The notes under the pieces: generated by a model | Database searches by the model: none | Told to the model about the DNA's origin: nothing | The model's input: only the letters and a program-made list of their open reading frames with translations | Position numbers and translations under genes: made by a program | Source of the DNA: Drosophila pseudoobscura | Taxonomy: Eukaryota; Arthropoda; Insecta; Diptera; Drosophilidae | NCBI RefSeq assembly: GCF_009870125.1 | Contig: NC_046683.1 | Location: 47,631,869 to 47,695,868, forward strand | Direction of reading: 5' to 3' | DNA length: 64,000 nucleotides | Shown here: in pieces, positions 60,479-64,000 of the stretch | Position numbering within the stretch: the first letter of the stretch is position 1 | Layout: each line of letters begins with the position of its first letter

Positions 60479-61793
60479 GTAAAATGAATCAAACGTAAAC
60501 AAACGCACAAGAGAGAAAGCGATGAGTGTGCGTACTTATATGAGTGGGTGGATGGATGTGTTAGACCAGTAAAAACGATTTGCCAATTGACAGGCGGTAT
60601 GCACTAAAGTAAGCGACAGATAAGATTGTTACTGTTGTTCTTAACTTATCTGGAAACGGGACTTCCGCTGCACTCGCAACGGGGGAGTAACAAATGGGTC
60701 CGATAGGAACACGATAAATGGAATTTGGCGGAAGCCGTCCATGTGTGTCTATAGACACATGCTATTTGATAAGAATCGTAGGACACTCACCAACACCACC
60801 CAGCCCCCCCCCTCCCAAACCAATAATCGTTCAGCCGGATCTGGCAAGTGAGGCAAAATTCGAGGGAAACCAAAGTTCATTATCATCACGCGCTCTCCAG
60901 CCAGGTCTCAGGTTAAGCCTCCCTTTCCCCTCACACATGTGGCATACTAACAGGCCAAAGAACTCTGCAGAATCTCAGAGAACGGCGAAACAAAAATGGT
61001 TAGTTGGCATTTTGTTGGAGTTTGCCTTTTGCCAGCTCGTTCGCGTTGGCCAAAAAAAAAGGTTGAAAGTACAGTTCCAGCAAGTTGAACCTACCCTCCT
61101 CCTCCAACTGCTGCTCCGTTCCGATCTCTACGCTCTTCGAGTGTTTTTCCCCCATTGATGATAAGCCCCCACTCTCTGTACTATGTATACAATGAATATG
61201 ACTTGTATTAATATATTTGCATTGATAACCTTCGGCTGGGTGGTGGGCACTTATTATCAATGATGAGTATGTACTCCAAAAAAGATTGCTTGACGTCAAC
61301 TGTGATTTGGATGCTGTTCGAAGTACGTGAGAATATGGGGGAAATGTCCACAGGAAATGGGAACGCTAAATATGCACGTATGTCCAAAATCCCAACTATA
61401 CTTTCAGAAATTATATTTCATACCGGTGTTCTCCACATGTCCATAGATAATCTTATCAAACATTTTAATTGCACAATGCTCTCTTCACACTTTGATTCAG
61501 AAAGCACACATACACATGCTGTCTCTCTTTCGCACACACATTCCCTCTCTCACGTAAAAGCTTCTCCTACGCATGATATACAAATTTCATTGAGTAGAGC
61601 TGAAACAGCTGACTGATTGTGCGTGTGATCACCCTCAATCGCTCTTTCTTTCCTTCCTTCTCTCTGTTATGTTTCACACAGGCACCCGCGACATAGTGGT
61701 GTACCCCCACGGTGAAATATAATCGTCGCTTGGGAAAGTAGAGCGCAGCACATTGTTTGACAGCCATGACTAATGCTTTCGCAAGTGTGCAAA
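60479..61793. other. Non-coding stretch between Cct1 and DNApol-eta
   Basis: No supported gene. The open frame at 60718-61158 is Pro- and Leu-rich with no family signature. CACACA/CTCTCT repeats at 61505-61555. Confidence 0.45.
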
Positions 61794-61913
61794 ATGGCAA
61801 GGTTTATTATTAACCCCCATTATGATGGTGGTGAGGATGATGCTACTTCCACTGGGGGAAATCGTACGATCGCAGTGCAAAGTTCGGTGAGTGGTGTTGA
61901 CGCGTCAGAGTGA
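61794..61913 (+). other. Candidate short ORF or first exon (39 aa)
   Basis: ATG in a good context (GCAAAATGG) opens MARFIINPHYDGGEDDATS and runs 39 codons to a TGA. A donor CG|GTGAGT at 61887 would end a 31-codon phase-0 exon. The string CGTACGATCG is shared with the candidate exon at 60425. No family recognised. Confidence 0.25.
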
Positions 61914-62639
61914 CGTGTGGAAAGGGAACGAAACGAAAGAGGGGGGACGTTGCAAGCTACACACCAAAAGTCATACGACCGACAAAGCAGCGCCCGTGGT
62001 GGCGGTGTATTTTCTTCAAAGAGTGACGTGGCGGGTAGGGTCGGCTAGCATTGGCGTCGTCTTGCCGGCGAAACAAAATCGATAAGTGTCAGCAGCTGTT
62101 CGGGAGGGAATAAACAGAGAAACGTCTAGGGCGAGACGATTATGTAAACAAGCCTTCAAGGCTGGCGATTGTCGGGTAAAGCTCATTGCGATCAAATCCA
62201 AATCGCAAACGCACATTTTAAAGAACCCAAGCATAATCTTCAAGCGAGCTGACATTTCGCGCGGAGAGAGCGAAGAAACCGAGAGAGAGAGGGACCGAGA
62301 GAGATGTGAAATCGCTCACGTCACAGGAGCATGTCGTAGTCGTCAGCAGAGTGTAAATATTTGATATCTGTGTTAAAACATATTTTTGTCTTCCCCGGAT
62401 CCAATCCAATCACAGGTTTCGTTTCACTCACACAACTTACTTTCTTCCCAATTGAAACGTTGATTTTGTTAAATCGCTTGGCTTAAAATCGGTTTGCGCT
62501 TTGATTTGCTATTTAATGCCCGGCTGGAATGACGCACCAGTAATACTACGTGTAGCACTTAATTAATAGTTCACTAGTTTATTTATTAGAGCACCGCACC
62601 ACCGCCAACTACTTTGTTTGTTATTTTAAGCCGAGCAGG
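61914..62639. other. Upstream sequence before the promoter repeat pair
   Basis: No gene supported. GA-rich (GAGAGAGA near 62280-62310) with a possible Cct1 distal 5' UTR on the minus strand. Confidence 0.4.
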
Positions 62640-62830
62640 TTTGACCGCGGACTTAACAATAAAATCTACGGTCTGACCCTTAGAAATATATCGAAATATA
62701 CGTCACAGTTTCAAAATATACTGAAAATATACTGAGTTAGTATATTCTTATGGAATTATTTCTATCATATTCCTCGATTTTGATATTCGTTTTAATATTA
62801 CTAAAGGGCAAATACATTAGATATTTTTAT
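62640..62830 (-). promoter_or_regulatory. Reverse copy of the promoter repeat (toward Cct1)
   Basis: Read on the minus strand: TTTAGTAATATT, CGAATATCAAAATCGAGGAA, then CAGTATATTTT twice, CGATATATTTC, AAGGGTCAGACCG and a degenerate Motif 1 GGTCAAACC. It matches the Mfap1 and DNApol-eta copies in order, but the DRE is replaced by TATTGTTAAG. TGACCGCGGACTTAA at 62642-62656 is a perfect inverted match to 62915-62929. Confidence 0.6.
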
Positions 62831-62887
62831 TATTAAATCAAAACATTCTTTTTACTTTAAGCTGTGGCCTAATGTTCCTAAGGTTCA

Positions 62888-62934
62888 TTCGGTATATTTA
62901 CGGTACATTTTATTTTAAGTCCGCGGTCACACTA
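62888..62934 (+). promoter_or_regulatory. Motif 6 + Motif 1 module, DNApol-eta side
   Basis: TTCGGTATATTT at 62888-62899 is an exact Motif 6 and CGGTCACACTA at 62924-62934 an exact Motif 1 (YGGTCACACTR). Between them lies CGGTACATTTTATTTTAAG, like the Mfap1 copy without its DRE. It may be an upstream start site for DNApol-eta. Confidence 0.55.
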
Positions 62935-63030
62935 TATATTGCCCGTTAGTGGCCACTTTTGTTGACTTGTTTTTGTTTAAACCTTATTTCATAATCAAAA
63001 CAATAAAGATGTCAACTTAAATTTAATCAG

Positions 63031-63230
63031 TCTAGTAGGAAATTGAATTAATAATTGGATTAAACTATGAGTTCAGAGCTGAGGGTCTTTATCTAGTTAC
63101 TAATATTCATCCGAATATCAAAAACGTGGAATATGATGCAAGAGCAATACAAATAATTCGTCAGTATATTTTCGGTATATTATGAAAATGAGACGGTATA
63201 TTTCTGAGGGTCGACCGCATATTTCATCGT
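63031..63230 (+). promoter_or_regulatory. DNApol-eta: Full forward copy of the promoter repeat at DNApol-eta
   Basis: GTAGGAAATTGAATT, TAGTTACTAATATT and CCGAATATCAAAAAC-GTGGAATAT, followed by CAGTATATTTTCGGTATATT, AATGAGACGGTATATTTC, GAGGGTCGACCG and CATATTTCATCG. Collinear with 26166-26367 upstream of Mfap1. The DRE is degraded (TTTCATCGTT). It ends about 75 bases before the first ATG of the polymerase. Confidence 0.65.
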
Positions 63231-63305
63231 TTGATGCCATTCACACAAAAAATTGCGGGAACTTGTTGAGTGCGAAAGCGGAGCGCGACTTTACGAAATG
63301 CAAAT

Positions 63306-64000
63306 ATGATCACGACTCGCAGCCATGTTTGCATGCAAAACAAATACGATCGGGTGGTCCTGCTGGTGGATATGGACTGCTTCTTCTGCCAGGTGGAGGA
63401 GAAGCAGCAGCCCGAATACCGCAACAGACCCCTGGCCGTAGTGCAATACAATAAATGGCGCGGAGGCGGCATCATCGCAGTCAACTATGCAGCGCGGGCC
63501 AAAGGAGTGACCCGGCACATGCGTGGCGACGAGGCCAAAGATCTGTGCCCCGACATCGTGCTCTGTCAAGTGCCGAACATCCGGGAAAAGGCGGATACGA
63601 GCAAATATCGCGATGCTGGCAAAGAAGTAGCTAATGTTCTGCAGCGCTTCACGCAGCTCCTGGAGCGTGCCTCTGTGGATGAGGCGTACCTGGACATCAC
63701 GGATACTGTGAATCTCCGCATGAAGCAGTTGCAAATTGTAAGCAATTTCTAACAGGGGCAGCACTTCCATGTTCACTTCCACTTTTCACTTTCTCTGTAG
63801 GGCGCCTTTGCCTTGAAGCCGCAGGAGCTGGTTAACACCTTTGCCGTTGGCTATGCGAATATTGGGGACTATGTCAACAAGATAACGAATCTATTTGCCA
63901 ATCCCTACATTAATGATGAACGTTTCCAACTTTCCTACGATCAGAACGATTTGCCCGCCGTTCGCCAGAGCGATATTCGTCTCCTTATCGGAGCGTCCAT
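63306..64000 (+). CDS. DNApol-eta: DNA polymerase eta (N-terminal part)
   Basis: Exon 1 63306-63737, exon 2 from 63801 to the window end, still open. Pol eta is a Y-family translesion polymerase that copies past UV thymine dimers in the nucleus. Evidence: LLVDMDCFFCQVEEK (first catalytic Asp), the fingers-region strings VQYNKWRGGGIIAVNYAARAKG and VTRHMRGDEAK, and the second catalytic motif ASVDEAYLDIT; all are hallmark pol eta sequences. Two in-frame ATGs are possible: 63306 and 63333 (MQNKYDR). Most family members start only a few residues before the YDR, so 63333 may be the true start. The donor ATT|GTAAGC and acceptor TTCTCTGTAG keep phase 0. The rest of the gene lies outside the window. 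Confidence 0.93.

Noticed and set aside
60718-61158. 146-aa plus-strand frame
   Set aside because: Pro/Leu-rich with no recognisable domain and no clear splice or start evidence.

Overview
The window is animal nuclear DNA from a Drosophila species. Evidence: spliced genes with short introns, an orderly run of recognisable fly genes, long CAG/CAA and CAC/CAT tracts in coding exons, DINE-1/INE-1-like remnants, and fly core-promoter motifs (DRE, Ohler Motif 1 and Motif 6, Inr/MTE). The gene set fits Muller element D (melanogaster 3L). An obscura-group species is my guess, not something the sequence proves. All gene models were made by reading splice sites and phases by eye; every multi-exon model below keeps frame from start to stop.

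Layout. 1-18 kb: the homeobox gene Dbx on the + strand (5 coding exons, 769 aa). Its 10.2 kb last intron holds five tandem tRNA-Cys(GCA) genes in a ~380-bp repeat that also copied the end of the upstream homeobox exon with its splice donor, plus a DINE-1-like remnant beside a large AT-rich inverted repeat. 18.4-20.8 kb: an SLC5-type sodium/solute symporter on the - strand. 20.8-25.6 kb: non-coding. 26.4-28.0 kb: Mfap1 (+, spliceosome factor). 28.1-33.6 kb: mu2 (-, MDC1-like FHA/BRCT DNA-damage protein). 34.2-36.5 kb: a centrobin-like centriole protein (+), divergent from mu2 across a piggyBac-like MITE. 37.0-49.4 kb: mauve, the fly LYST (-, 16 exons, about 3597 aa, BEACH + WD40). 51.8-54.2 kb: RNF10-like RING protein (+). 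54.5-59.0 kb: the tandem phosphocholine cytidylyltransferase paralogs Cct2 and Cct1 (-). 63.3 kb to the end: the first exons of DNA polymerase eta (+).

The genes do not form a single pathway. The most distinctive features are (1) the tRNA array that duplicated a homeobox splice donor; (2) a dispersed ~230-bp repeat that carries a whole housekeeping promoter (Motif 6 copies, DRE, Motif 1) and sits directly upstream of Mfap1 and DNApol-eta, with reverse copies facing mauve and Cct1; (3) a TQPF repeat cluster in mu2 that resembles the ATM/RNF8 docking sites of vertebrate MDC1; and (4) an unassigned two-exon small ORF between Cct1 and DNApol-eta.
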